Assembly: GCF_029892105.1 (NCBI RefSeq)
Contig: NZ_JARZAJ010000002.1
Location: 288,639-352,638 of the forward strand
Direction: 5' to 3'
Source: Kitasatospora sp. GP82
Lineage (GTDB): Bacteria; Actinomycetota; Actinomycetes; Streptomycetales; Streptomycetaceae
DNA: 64,000 bases
Shown: positions 53,475-61,979 of the stretch, in pieces
Numbering within the stretch: the first letter of the stretch is position 1
How the letters are laid out: each line of letters starts with the position of its first letter
The notes under the pieces: model-generated
What the model was told of the DNA's origin: nothing
The model's database searches: none
Seen by the model: only the letters and a program-made list of their open reading frames with translations
Position numbers and translations under genes: made by a program

Positions 53475-55295
53475 TCAGGGGGTGGTGTCCGTGCCTGTGG
53501 TGCTCTTGCCGCCGCCGGGCGAGGAGCTCACTCCTGTCGAGGGGCTGGAGCCGTCGGTCGGCTTGGTGGGCGGCGCCGACGTGTCGGACGGGGAGTCCGA
53601 GGCCGAGCTGCTGGGCGACGCCGAGGCCGATGCGGACGGGGAGGGCGAGGCCCCGGAGGAACGCCCGCTCGACGGCGACTGTGCCGTGTCGTTGGTCGTG
53701 TCCGGCGGCGGCGTGTAGCGGCCCGGGTTGGTGTTGCCGCCGGTGCTGCGGCTCAGGCTCGGCGACGGGGTGTCGGCCGAGGGCACGATCGGCGTGGTGA
53801 CCGGGTTCTGCACGGGCTGGTTCGGCGTGTGGGGGGGCTGGGTCTTGTGGTCGGCGGGGCTCAGCGCCATCGAGATACCGACGGCGGCCGCGGCCAGCAC
53901 CAGCACCAGGCCACCGACCAGCGGCCACCGGCTGCGCCGCCGTCCCCGGCCGCCGTCCCCGTCTCCGTAGCCGTCCCCGCCATGACCGCCGTGGCCGCCG
54001 TCGTACGGGCCGCCCGGGCGGTTCCCGCCGGTCGCCGAGTAAGGGGACAACGGGGTGTCGTACTGCGCGGACGCCGGGTAGGGCAGCATGGCCGTCTGGT
54101 CGCTCGCCGTACCGGGGCCGTCGACCGAGCCCAGCGGCTTGGTGACGGCGCTCGCGCCGCTCTCGTAGCCCGGGTACCCGCCGGAGCCGCCAGAACCGGT
54201 ACGACCGACGGTGGCTGCGCCCCCCGCGTACCCTATTCCGGCCGCGCCGTGCATCTCCCGCAGGGCGTGCTGCACATGGGCCCGGAACTCGTCCGCGCTC
54301 TGGAAGCGGTCGTCCGGGTCCTTGGCCAGCGAGCGCAGCACCAGGTCGTCGAGCTGGGCGGGCACCCGCGGGTTGGCCTCCGAGGGCGCCACCGGCATGT
54401 CCTGGACGTGCTGGTAGACCACCGAGAGCGGGGTGTCCCCGGTGAACGGCGGGCGGAGCGTCAGCAGCTCGTAGAGCATGCAGCCGGCCGCGTACAGGTC
54501 CGAGCGGTGGTCGACCGGCTTGCCGAGGGCCTGCTCCGGCGAGAGGTACTGCGGGGTGCCCATCACCATGCCGGTCTGGGTCATGGTGGTGGCCGCGCCG
54601 GTCAGCGCACGGGCGATGCCGAAGTCCATCACCTTGACCGCGCCGCTGTGGGTGATGATCACGTTGGCGGGCTTGATGTCGCGGTGCACGATGCTGTTCC
54701 GGTGGCTGTAGGCCAGCGCCTCCAGCACCCCGGCGATGATGATCAGCGCCTGGTCGACCGGCGGCGCGTCCTCGTCCGCCAACAGCTCGCGGACGGTCCG
54801 GCCCTCGATCAGCTCCATCACGATGTACGGGGTGGAGTCACCGCCGACCTGTTCGGCACCGGTGTCGTAGACCGAGACGATCGAGTGATGGTTGAGCGCG
54901 GCGACCGCGTGCGCCTCGCGGGTGAAGCGGAGCCGGGCCACGTCGTCCTGGGCCAGCTCGGCGCGGAGCAGCTTGACCGCGACGGTGCGGCCGAGCCGTA
55001 CGTCCTGCGCGGCGTAGACCTCTGCCATACCGCCCCGGCCCAGCCGGTGGGTGAGGCGGTAGCGGCCGTCGCCGACGGTGCCCAGCGGGGCTGCGGTACC
55101 ACGGCTCGGGGTCTGCGCCGCGTCGGTCGGTGGCAGCAGCGCCGTCCGGTCCTCCGCCCGGCTCGGGTCGGCACCCGGCACCTGGGGCGTTTCACGAGTG
55201 CTGTCGTCGCTGAATCCCCGATCACCCAAGCCGTGACCGCCGGCACCCTGAGCGTGCTCCGCCTCGCCGTCTCCCGGCTGCTGTGTCTGTGCCAT
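53475..55295 (-). CDS. Transmembrane Ser/Thr protein kinase 1
   Basis: The 606-residue Hanks-type kinase has a disordered acidic N-terminus of about 75 residues. The catalytic domain includes GRGGMAEVY (P-loop), VAVKLL (Lys), IVHRDIKPANV (catalytic loop), MDFGIA and GTPQYLSPEQ. A Gly/Tyr-rich juxtamembrane segment, one transmembrane helix (RWPLVGGLVLVLAAAAVGIS) and a Thr/Pro/Ser-rich extracellular tail follow. There are no PASTA repeats. The tail is long low-complexity, typical of wall-spanning regions. ATG 55295 is preceded by a GTG at 55298 that may be used instead. It lies 110 bp downstream of a second kinase gene. Confidence 0.93.
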   Translation of the reverse strand: MAQTQQPGDGEAEHAQGAGGHGLGDRGFSDDSTRETPQVPGADPSRAEDRTALLPPTDAAQTPSRGTAAPLGTVGDGRYRLTHRLGRGGMAEVYAAQDVRLGRTVAVKLLRAELAQDDVARLRFTREAHAVAALNHHSIVSVYDTGAEQVGGDSTPYIVMELIEGRTVRELLADEDAPPVDQALIIIAGVLEALAYSHRNSIVHRDIKPANVIITHSGAVKVMDFGIARALTGAATTMTQTGMVMGTPQYLSPEQALGKPVDHRSDLYAAGCMLYELLTLRPPFTGDTPLSVVYQHVQDMPVAPSEANPRVPAQLDDLVLRSLAKDPDDRFQSADEFRAHVQHALREMHGAAGIGYAGGAATVGRTGSGGSGGYPGYESGASAVTKPLGSVDGPGTASDQTAMLPYPASAQYDTPLSPYSATGGNRPGGPYDGGHGGHGGDGYGDGDGGRGRRRSRWPLVGGLVLVLAAAAVGISMALSPADHKTQPPHTPNQPVQNPVTTPIVPSADTPSPSLSRSTGGNTNPGRYTPPPDTTNDTAQSPSSGRSSGASPSPSASASASPSSSASDSPSDTSAPPTKPTDGSSPSTGVSSSPGGGKSTTGTDTTP

Positions 55296-55404
55296 CACTC
55301 CTCGCCCCGGGCGTCGCTCGGTGCGCGGTCGCCCTTCGGTTACGTCCTCAGAACGCTACCGCTTCGCCGGACCGACCGTGGAACCGCAGATCTGTCGATA
55401 CCGG

Positions 55405-56931
55405 TCAGACCGTGCCGTTCCGGCCTGGATCGAGCACGACCACAGACGGTCGCTGGGAGCCGTAGGGACTGTTCAGCTGCTTCTTCTCGTGCTTGACGGC
55501 CACGATGGCGACGATGACGCCGGCCAGCACGATCAGGCCGATGATCACACCGACCACCACCAGCGCGGTCGAGCAGCCGTTGCCGCTGTTGGCGGCCGGT
55601 CGCGGCGCGAACGGCTGCTGCTGCGGCTGTGCGAACGGCGGCGGCGTGTGCACCTGCTGCTGCGGGAACGGCGGCGGGGTCTGCGCCTGCTGCTGCGGGA
55701 ACGGCGGCGGGGTCTGGTACTGCTGCTGCGGGGACGGCGGCGGGGTGTGCACCTGCTGCTGCGGGAACGGCGGCGGGGTCTGGTACTGCGGCGGGAAGGG
55801 CGTCGGGGTCTGCTGATACAGCTGCTGCCCGACCTGCTGCTGGACCTGCGGGAAGGGCGTCGGGGTCTGCGGCGTCTGCTGGTACGGGGGCTGCGGGAAG
55901 GACGGCTGCTGCTGCGGGTACGGGGTCTGCTGCGGCTGCACCGGCGGGAAGTTGGTCAGCGACGGCGCAGCGTGCACCGAGCGCGGCCCCTCGCCGATGA
56001 CCAGCGGGGTGCTCGCCCGCAGCGGACCACCGCCGCCCTGGTCCCCCGCCGCGATCCGCTCGACCTCCTCGCGCATCGCCTCGGCGCTCGGGAACCGGTG
56101 CTCCGCGTCCTTGCGCAGGGCGCGGGCCACCAGCGCGTCCACGGCGGGCTGCACCGCCGGATTCAGCGTGGACGGCGCCGGGGGCTCCTCCTGGACGTGC
56201 TTGTACGCGATCGAGAAGGCGGTGTCCCCGTCGAACGGCAGCGAACCGGTGAGCAGCTCGAACAGCATGCAGCCCACCGAGTAGAGGTCGGACCGCGCGT
56301 CCACGCTCTTGCCGAGCGCCTGCTCCGGCGAGAGGTACTGCGGGGTGCCGACCACCATTCCGGTCTGGGTCATCGAGGTCACCCCGGACTGCAGCGCCCG
56401 TGCGATCCCGAAGTCCATCACCTTGACGACGCCCTTGGTGCTGACCATGACGTTGCCCGGCTTGATGTCGCGGTGCACCAGACCCTGGTCGTGCGAGGCC
56501 TCCAGCGCCGACAGCACGGCGGCGGTCATCTTCAGCGCCTGCTCGGTCGGCATCGCGCCGTACTGCGCGATCGACTCGTTGAGCACATCGCGCAGCGCCT
56601 TGCCTTCGACGTACTCCATGACGATGTACGGGGTCACCGAGCCGTCCGGGCCGGTGTCCTCACCGCTGTCGAAGACCGAGACGATGTTGATGTGCTGCAG
56701 CTTGGCGACAGCCTGCGCCTCGCGGCGGAAGCGCTGCTTGAAGGAGTCCTCGCGGCCGAGCTCGGTGTGCAGTGTCTTCACGGCGACCTGGCGGTCGAGC
56801 ACCGTGTCGTGCGCCAGGTGCACGGAGGCCATGCCGCCCTGCCCGAGCAGGCGCCGCAGCACATAGCGGCCGTGTCCCAGTGAAGAGCCGACCGAAGGGC
56901 CCCCGGCCGCGGCGGTGCCGTCCTCGCTCAT
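55405..56931 (-). CDS. Transmembrane Ser/Thr protein kinase 2
   Basis: The 508-residue Hanks-type kinase has a catalytic domain near the N-terminus (GQGGMASVHLAHD, VAVKTLH, LVHRDIKPGNVM, MDFGIARA, GTPQYLSPEQALG). A long Gln/Pro-rich linker with four 11-residue tandem repeats comes next. The transmembrane helix is STALVVVGVIIGLIVLAGVI, and the extracellular tail is only about 35 residues. The short outside part suggests sensing within the membrane or through partners. ATG 56931 has GGGGGAG 9 nt upstream and is preferred over 56937. It is tandem with kinase 1; the kinase domains are clearly related. Confidence 0.94.
   Translation of the reverse strand: MSEDGTAAAGGPSVGSSLGHGRYVLRRLLGQGGMASVHLAHDTVLDRQVAVKTLHTELGREDSFKQRFRREAQAVAKLQHINIVSVFDSGEDTGPDGSVTPYIVMEYVEGKALRDVLNESIAQYGAMPTEQALKMTAAVLSALEASHDQGLVHRDIKPGNVMVSTKGVVKVMDFGIARALQSGVTSMTQTGMVVGTPQYLSPEQALGKSVDARSDLYSVGCMLFELLTGSLPFDGDTAFSIAYKHVQEEPPAPSTLNPAVQPAVDALVARALRKDAEHRFPSAEAMREEVERIAAGDQGGGGPLRASTPLVIGEGPRSVHAAPSLTNFPPVQPQQTPYPQQQPSFPQPPYQQTPQTPTPFPQVQQQVGQQLYQQTPTPFPPQYQTPPPFPQQQVHTPPPSPQQQYQTPPPFPQQQAQTPPPFPQQQVHTPPPFAQPQQQPFAPRPAANSGNGCSTALVVVGVIIGLIVLAGVIVAIVAVKHEKKQLNSPYGSQRPSVVVLDPGRNGTV
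55646..55777 (-). repeat. Four 33-bp tandem repeats in the kinase 2 linker
   Basis: Units at 55646-55678, 55679-55711, 55712-55744 and 55745-55777 encode the 11-residue pattern TPPP-F/S-PQQQ-xx. Units 1 and 4 are identical at the DNA level; units 2 and 3 differ slightly. Confidence 0.9.
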
Positions 56932-57172
56932 GGTCATCTGCTCCCCCTCGGCGCGGCGGTCCGCGTCCGCATCGTCTCGTCCGGGTGTGAGGCCCGACTG
57001 CGGGGTGTACGGAGCGGACGCACGCCGTGCGCGGCCCGCCCAGGCCCCACCCGGCCCCGGTCGGCGGCAGGGGCCGACGACAGGGGCCAGGGTATCGGCA
57101 AAGCACCAAGCCACCGGGTACGGGGCGGACGGGACTGCGGGCGGCGCCAGGGGCGCGGTTCCGCCTCGGGGG

Positions 57173-57784
57173 TTACAGGTACGGGCCCGAGCGGATGCCA
57201 CGGCCGGGGGCGGGCTCCTCGTCGTCGAACTCGGCGCCGTGGCTGCCCGGCGGAAGTGCCCGGCGCATCTGCTCCAGCTGTGCCCGCGCGGCCATCTGCT
57301 GGGCGAACAGCGCCGTCTGGATACCGTGGAACAGCCCCTCCAGCCAGCCGACCAGCTGGGCCTGGGCGATCCGCAGCTCGGCCTCGGTGGGGATGGAGTC
57401 CTCGGTGAAGGGCAGCGAGAGCCGCTCCAGCTCCTCGACCAGCTCGGGCGCCAGACCCAGTTCAAGTTCCTTGATCGAACTGGCGTGGATGTCCTTCAGG
57501 CGCGCCCTGCTGGCCTCGTCCAGAGGCGCCGCCCTGACCTCCTCGAGCAGCTGCTTGATCATGCTGCCGATGCGCATCACCTTGGCAGGCTGCTCGACCA
57601 TCTCGGTCACCGGCAGCTCCCGGGGTTCGCCGCCCTCGCCCGACCTGCCCGCAATGCCGCCGGGACCCGCACCGACCGGCAGTCCGTCCGGGCCGACGAT
57701 CAGGACCTTCGGGCCCTCGCCCGCTCCCTGGGCCGCCGCCTGGTACGACTCCGGCTGCGACCACTCGTTCATCGGCTTAGTCAT
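57173..57784 (-). CDS. Bacterial proteasome activator (Bpa/PafE-like)
   Basis: The 203-residue helical protein is of the Bpa/PafE (DUF2587) family, which forms rings that open the 20S proteasome gate without ATP. It has PKVLIVGPDGLPVG at the N-terminus and MVEQPAKVMRIGSMIKQLLEEV in the middle. LKDIHASSIKELELGLAPELVEELERL and AELRIAQAQLVGWLEGLFHGIQTALFAQQM form the coiled-coil core. The protein ends GPYL, an HbYX-like tail (the mycobacterial tail is GQYL). ATG 57784 follows GAAGGAG closely; ATG 57772 is possible. It lies next to the kinases but is separately transcribed. Confidence 0.88.
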   Translation of the reverse strand: MTKPMNEWSQPESYQAAAQGAGEGPKVLIVGPDGLPVGAGPGGIAGRSGEGGEPRELPVTEMVEQPAKVMRIGSMIKQLLEEVRAAPLDEASRARLKDIHASSIKELELGLAPELVEELERLSLPFTEDSIPTEAELRIAQAQLVGWLEGLFHGIQTALFAQQMAARAQLEQMRRALPPGSHGAEFDDEEPAPGRGIRSGPYL

Positions 57785-57948
57785 AGCTCCTTCATATGCT
57801 TCGGGCGGTGAGAGGGTCAACTGACTGACCATGATGCCCCGCCAGGACCGGCCAACGGGCCACCACCGGCCGCGCGGCAGCGATTTGGGGACGGCTTCGG
57901 GCCCCCGGCGAGGCGCTCAGCCGGACGCGAGTCCCGTCGGCGTGCGTG

Positions 57949-58776
57949 TCACCGGCCGCGCAGGCGCAGCCCGACCAGCGCCAGACCGCTGCCGATCAGG
58001 GACAGCCCGGTCCCGAGCGGCAGCTGGAGGTTGGCGGCGTCCGTCCACCGGATCGGGGCGGCCAGCTCTCCGGTGCCCTGGGCCTGAAGCGAGGACCGGC
58101 CGTCCGCCCCGCCCCCGAGCACGGCCTCCGTGTTCGGGTCCGTCGCATCCGGCTCGCTCGCCGCGCCGGGCTGCTGCGCAGGGGCGGATTCCCGGGGAAC
58201 GGGCGTGGAGTGGTTGCGGTCCGGCAGGGCCCACGGCGGCCGGTGACCGTGGCCGCGTCCACGGCCGGCCCTCCACCGCACGGTGTCGGGTTCGGCGGTC
58301 CCTACGGCGGCCGCTGGGGCAGTGGATCCGTCCGCACCTGCACTGGGCGGGGCCGACGGCGTACCGCTCGGGGCGGCCGCCGCAGTGGCCGCGGGTGCGG
58401 CGGGGGCGGCGGGAGAGGCCGAGGCGGTCGGCGAGGCGGACGTACCGGGCCCCGGCGTCGGTGCGCCCACGGACGGGGTCTCGGCCGCGTCCGAGCCGAG
58501 GGGCGCGGCGGGCGCGGCCGAGGCGGTCTGCGCCGACGGGACGGTGCCGGAGGCAGCGGGCCGCGGCAGCACTCGGCCACTGAGCTCGGGACCGGACTGC
58601 AGGTGCTGGGCTCTGCCCAGCGAGGGAGCCGCGCCGCCCACCGCCGCGGCCGGACAGGCCAGCAGCAGTGGGACGGCCAGCCCGGCGGCGGCGGCCACGG
58701 CCCACCGGCGCGGTGTGGCGCAAGCGGACGGCAGAGCGGCGCAGAGCGTGGAGAACGCGTACGTAAGTGCGGCCAC
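57949..58776 (-). CDS. Secreted Ala/Pro/Ser-rich surface protein
   Basis: The 275-residue product (GTG start, AAGGA upstream) has a signal peptide (WAVAAAAGLAVPLLLACPAAA) and a long low-complexity Ala/Pro/Thr/Ser region. A short globular part (TVRWRAGRGRGHGHRPPWALPD) precedes a C-terminal membrane helix (TGLSLIGSGLALVGLRL) with an RGR tail. There is no LPXTG. It is probably displayed at the cell surface, anchored through the C-terminal helix. No family was recognised and the composition is biased, but the signal peptide and tail support a real gene. Confidence 0.65.
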   Translation of the reverse strand: MAALTYAFSTLCAALPSACATPRRWAVAAAAGLAVPLLLACPAAAVGGAAPSLGRAQHLQSGPELSGRVLPRPAASGTVPSAQTASAAPAAPLGSDAAETPSVGAPTPGPGTSASPTASASPAAPAAPAATAAAAPSGTPSAPPSAGADGSTAPAAAVGTAEPDTVRWRAGRGRGHGHRPPWALPDRNHSTPVPRESAPAQQPGAASEPDATDPNTEAVLGGGADGRSSLQAQGTGELAAPIRWTDAANLQLPLGTGLSLIGSGLALVGLRLRGR

Positions 58777-58918
58777 GGACGGAGGTCCTTCCGACGGCCG
58801 GCCGCGCTCGGGCGCGGACGGCGGCGGGACAGCTCCGGACCAGCGTCACACACTCCGACATATCGGGCATTTCGGATACCTCGGCCGCCCGAGGCTCCGC
58901 ACCGTCCTGCCCCCGCCG

Positions 58919-59899
58919 CTACCGCATGCGCAGGACGACCTTGCCGACCTGCTCGCCCGCCTCCAGGATCCGGTGCGCCGCCGCCGCGTCCTGGACCGGC
59001 AGCACCTGGTGCACGACCGGCCGCACCACGCCGGCCTCGACCAGCGGCCAGACATGCTCCCGCACCGCCGACACAATCGCGGCCTTCTCCGCGATCGGCC
59101 GCCCGCGCAGGTTGGTGGCGGCCACCGCGGCCCGCTTGCGCAGCAGGGTGCTCAGATCGAGCTCGCCCTTGACGCCGCCCTGGAGACCGATGATCACCAG
59201 TCGGCCGTTGACCGCCAGCGCGTCCACGTTCGGCTGGAGGTACTTGGCGCCCATGATGTCCAGGATCACGTCCACGCCGGCGCCGTCGGTTGCCTCGCGG
59301 ACGGCCTCGACGAAGTCCTGCTGCCGGTAGTCGATGCCGACATCCGCGCCCAGCTCGGCGCAGCGGGCCAGCTTCTCCGAACTGCCCGCCGTCACCAGCA
59401 CCTTGGCGCCGACCGCCTTGGCCAGCTGGATCGCCATCGTGCCGATACCGCTGGCGCCGCCGTGCACCAGTACCGTCTCGGCCGGACGCAGATGGGCCAC
59501 CATGAAGAGATTCGACCAGACCGTGCAGACCACCTCGGGCAGCGCGGCGGCATCCGTCAGGCTCAGCCCCTTGGGCACCGGCAGCAGCTGTCCGACCGGA
59601 ACGGCGACCCGCTCGGCGTAGCCGCCGCCGGCCAGCAGGGCGACGACCTCGTCCCCGACCCCCCACCCGGCCACGCCAGGACCGAGCGCGACGATCCGGC
59701 CCGAGCACTCGAGGCCGGGGTACGGCGACGCCCCCTCCGGCGGGTTGTAGAAGCCCTGACGCTGCAACAGATCGGCCCGGTTGACGGCGGTGGCCGCGAC
59801 CTCCACCAGGACTTCACCTTCGCCGGCCACCGGGTCCGGCACATCGGTCCACTTGAGCGCCTCCGGCCCTCCGGGCTCGGGAATCGTCATCGCATACAT
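58919..59899 (-). CDS. NAD(P)H-quinone oxidoreductase (PIG3-type)
   Basis: The 326-residue MDR-family oxidoreductase has VNRADLLQRQGFYNPPEGASPYPGLECSGRI at the N-terminus (typical of the PIG3/quinone reductase branch) and LVHGGASGIGTMAIQLAKAVGA (nucleotide-binding loop). YRQQDFVEAVREATDGAGVDVILDIMG and a C-terminal HRILEAGEQVGKVVL complete it. There is no structural zinc cluster, so it is zinc-free. ATG 59899 is 7 nt after TAGCTT, indicating a leaderless transcript. Divergent from it lies a short truncated channel-like remnant. Confidence 0.92.
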   Translation of the reverse strand: MYAMTIPEPGGPEALKWTDVPDPVAGEGEVLVEVAATAVNRADLLQRQGFYNPPEGASPYPGLECSGRIVALGPGVAGWGVGDEVVALLAGGGYAERVAVPVGQLLPVPKGLSLTDAAALPEVVCTVWSNLFMVAHLRPAETVLVHGGASGIGTMAIQLAKAVGAKVLVTAGSSEKLARCAELGADVGIDYRQQDFVEAVREATDGAGVDVILDIMGAKYLQPNVDALAVNGRLVIIGLQGGVKGELDLSTLLRKRAAVAATNLRGRPIAEKAAIVSAVREHVWPLVEAGVVRPVVHQVLPVQDAAAAHRILEAGEQVGKVVLRMR

Positions 59900-60022
59900 A
59901 ACCCCGAAGCTACTGCCAAAGCAGTGCAGGGATCAGCAGCTTTCGAGCACAATCCACCGGAAGCGGGCCGGCACCGCACCCCGCGAGCCCGCACTGCGGG
60001 AACGGACCGGGCCCTGCCGTGC

Positions 60023-60208
60023 CGGGACGTGGTCGAACGCACGGTCACCCGGGCCGAGGCCGGACGCAGTCCCCGGGAGTGCACAGACCTCGTGGTCGCC
60101 GTCGTACGCGACCGTCGGGTCCTGAACTACACCGACCCCGAGGCCGCCGTCCTCAAAGTCACCGACCGGGTCATCACCATCCAACGCGCCGCCACCTCAA
60201 GCACATAA
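60023..60208 (+). pseudogene. Truncated potassium-channel (TrkA-C-like) remnant
   Basis: A 61-codon tail beginning RDVVERTVTRAEAGRSPREC and continuing TDLVVAVVRDRRVLNYTDPE ... VTDRVITIQRA resembles the regulatory C-terminus of potassium-channel family proteins of streptomycetes (TrkA-C-like beta strands). The channel pore and selectivity region that should precede it are absent: only 120 bp separate it from the divergent oxidoreductase. The in-frame sequence before it is not channel-like. It is therefore most simply a decayed gene fragment; a small stand-alone protein from a GTG at 60029 is the alternative. Homology is from memory and needs a search. Confidence 0.5.
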
Positions 60209-60264
60209 GGCTCCCCAAGAGGCACCGACGCCCCCCAAGAGCAAGCTGCGCGCGGGGCTATGGC

Positions 60265-61533
60265 TCAGGGGGTCTCGAGTAGCTCCACGCCGTCGCCTGC
60301 CGGTGCCCCTCCCGGCGGGATCACCGCCAGGGCCTCGGCGAGCGCGAGTCCCCGCAGCATTGCCGGACCGTCGAAGACCAGCGGGACGACACCCTGTTCG
60401 GTGCGGGCCACCGGCAGCAGCCGGGTGTCGGCAGGGTGCCCCGGGAGGTCCACGGCGGCGACGGCCAACCGGGGAGCCGCAGCCGGTCGGCCGGAGAGCG
60501 CGTGCAGCAGCGGCAGCGCCAGCGTGACCGTCCCCGCCACGGCGGCCAGCGGATTGCCCGGCAGGCCCACCAGATGGCGGCCGCCCGGGAGTTGGGCCAG
60601 CAGCATGGGGTGCCCGGGCCGTACCGCGACGCCGTCGACCAGCAGCCGCGCCCCGGCCACCTCCAGTGCGGCGTGCAGGAAATCCACCGGACCGCCGGCG
60701 GTACCACCCGTAGTGATCACGACATCGGCGGGCGACAGTCGTACCGCGTCCCGGAGCAGCCCGAAGTCGTCCCCGATCTGCCGACGGCCGATCAACTCCG
60801 CGCCCGCTGCCGCCAACCAGGGCGGCAGCAGCGGACCGAGCGCGTCCCGGATCAGACTGCCTTGCGGGATACCGGAGTCGAGCAGCTCGTCACCGAGCAG
60901 GAGCAGCTCGACGGTGGGCCGACGGTGCACGGTGAGCCGATCGTGCCCGGCGGCCGCAGCCAGCCCGAGCACCGCCGGGGTCACGGGCGTCCCGGCGGGC
61001 AGCAGTGGCTCGTCCCGACGGCACTCCTGGCCTCGCGGCCGGATGTCCTGCCCCGGCGCCACGTTGCACAGCGGGTGCAGCAGACCCCGGTCGATCCGCC
61101 CGTGCTCCCGCCGCAGCACTCCGGTCGTCCCCGCCGGAACCGGTGCCCCGGTCGCGATCTCGACCGCCTCGCCGTCGGCAAGCACCCCGGAGGCCCTGCC
61201 GCCCTCGGACGACTTCCCGCCTCCGGCCACCGGCCCCGACGGCTCTCCCGCCAGGATCCGCCCCGAGGTGTGCCAGGGGCCGGGGCCCGCGACGGCCCAG
61301 CCGTCCATCGCCGAGGTGTCGAAGGCGGGCAGATCCGTCAGCGCGGCCAGCGGCTCCGCGAGGGTGTGGCCGACGGCCTCGGCCAGGTCGACGTCCAGTC
61401 CGGGCAGCGGGCTGCGGGCCGCCAGTCGGGCAGCGCGGCGCGCCTGCGGCCATGCACCGTGGCAGAGCGTCGCGGCGGCACGGGCGGTCGAACTCCCGTC
61501 GAACAGCTCGGACACGTCGGCGAGCGCGCTCAT
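60265..61533 (-). CDS. moeA: Molybdopterin molybdenumtransferase
   Basis: MoeA inserts molybdate into adenylylated molybdopterin. The 422-residue protein has the MoeA N-terminal domain (LAEAVGHTLAEPLAAL, PAFDTSAMDGWAV, AVEIATGAPVPAGTTGVLR). The MoCF-binding domain has RPTVELLLLGDELLDSG and VVITTGGTAGGPVDFLHAAL (GGT motif). The C-terminal beta domain has LVGLPGNPLAAV. ATG 61533 overlaps the DUF6457 stop by 4 nt (ATGA), implying co-translation. Together with mobA it forms a molybdenum cofactor locus. Confidence 0.94.
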   Translation of the reverse strand: MSALADVSELFDGSSTARAAATLCHGAWPQARRAARLAARSPLPGLDVDLAEAVGHTLAEPLAALTDLPAFDTSAMDGWAVAGPGPWHTSGRILAGEPSGPVAGGGKSSEGGRASGVLADGEAVEIATGAPVPAGTTGVLRREHGRIDRGLLHPLCNVAPGQDIRPRGQECRRDEPLLPAGTPVTPAVLGLAAAAGHDRLTVHRRPTVELLLLGDELLDSGIPQGSLIRDALGPLLPPWLAAAGAELIGRRQIGDDFGLLRDAVRLSPADVVITTGGTAGGPVDFLHAALEVAGARLLVDGVAVRPGHPMLLAQLPGGRHLVGLPGNPLAAVAGTVTLALPLLHALSGRPAAAPRLAVAAVDLPGHPADTRLLPVARTEQGVVPLVFDGPAMLRGLALAEALAVIPPGGAPAGDGVELLETP

Positions 61534-61826
61534 GCCGCCCCCGCCCCGGCTTCGCCGGAAGCTCCCGGCTCCGCAGCAGCAGCAGCAGCAGCCCAGCGTT
61601 CCGCGAGTACGGCGGTACGGGCACTGGCCGCAGCGACGGCCTCCGCCCCACCACCCTGCTGCGCAGCCGCATAGCCGATCAGGAAGGCGGTCAGCGGGGC
61701 CGCCGGACGGTCCACCCCGTGCGCGACCACCCGGGCGAGGTCGAGCAGACCGCGTACGTCGACCTCCAGGTCGATCCCCAGTTCGGTGCAGACCTCGGCG
61801 ATCCAGTCATCCAGCGTGCGCTCCAT
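61530..61826 (-). CDS. DUF6457-like small protein next to moeA
   Basis: The 98-residue protein begins MERTLDDWIAEVCTELGIDLEVDV, followed by LLDLARVVAHGVDRPAAPLTAFLIGYAAAQ and an Ala-rich tail. This looks like the small actinobacterial protein (DUF6457) usually encoded with moeA. It has no enzyme motif and may be a helper in molybdenum cofactor handling. It overlaps moeA by 4 nt. ATG 61826 was taken as the start because the conserved part begins there. Confidence 0.8.
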   Translation of the reverse strand: MERTLDDWIAEVCTELGIDLEVDVRGLLDLARVVAHGVDRPAAPLTAFLIGYAAAQQGGGAEAVAAASARTAVLAERWAAAAAAAEPGASGEAGAGAA

Positions 61827-61979
61827 AGCCCCATGCTGCCCGATCCGGCAGCACCCCGGACCCCCGCCCGTTACGATCGCGCGTCGTTTCGCTCGTGCGC
61901 CGCGCCGACGCCCGGTGAGAAGCGGTGAGGACAGGTGAGGACCGGTGCCGGTCACGCCGGTGCGGCCGCCGATTGCGGC

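Noticed and set aside
55191..55203. GTTTCACGAGTG, resembling half of a parS site
   Set aside because: Only the left half matches; the right half diverges and it lies inside a kinase gene.
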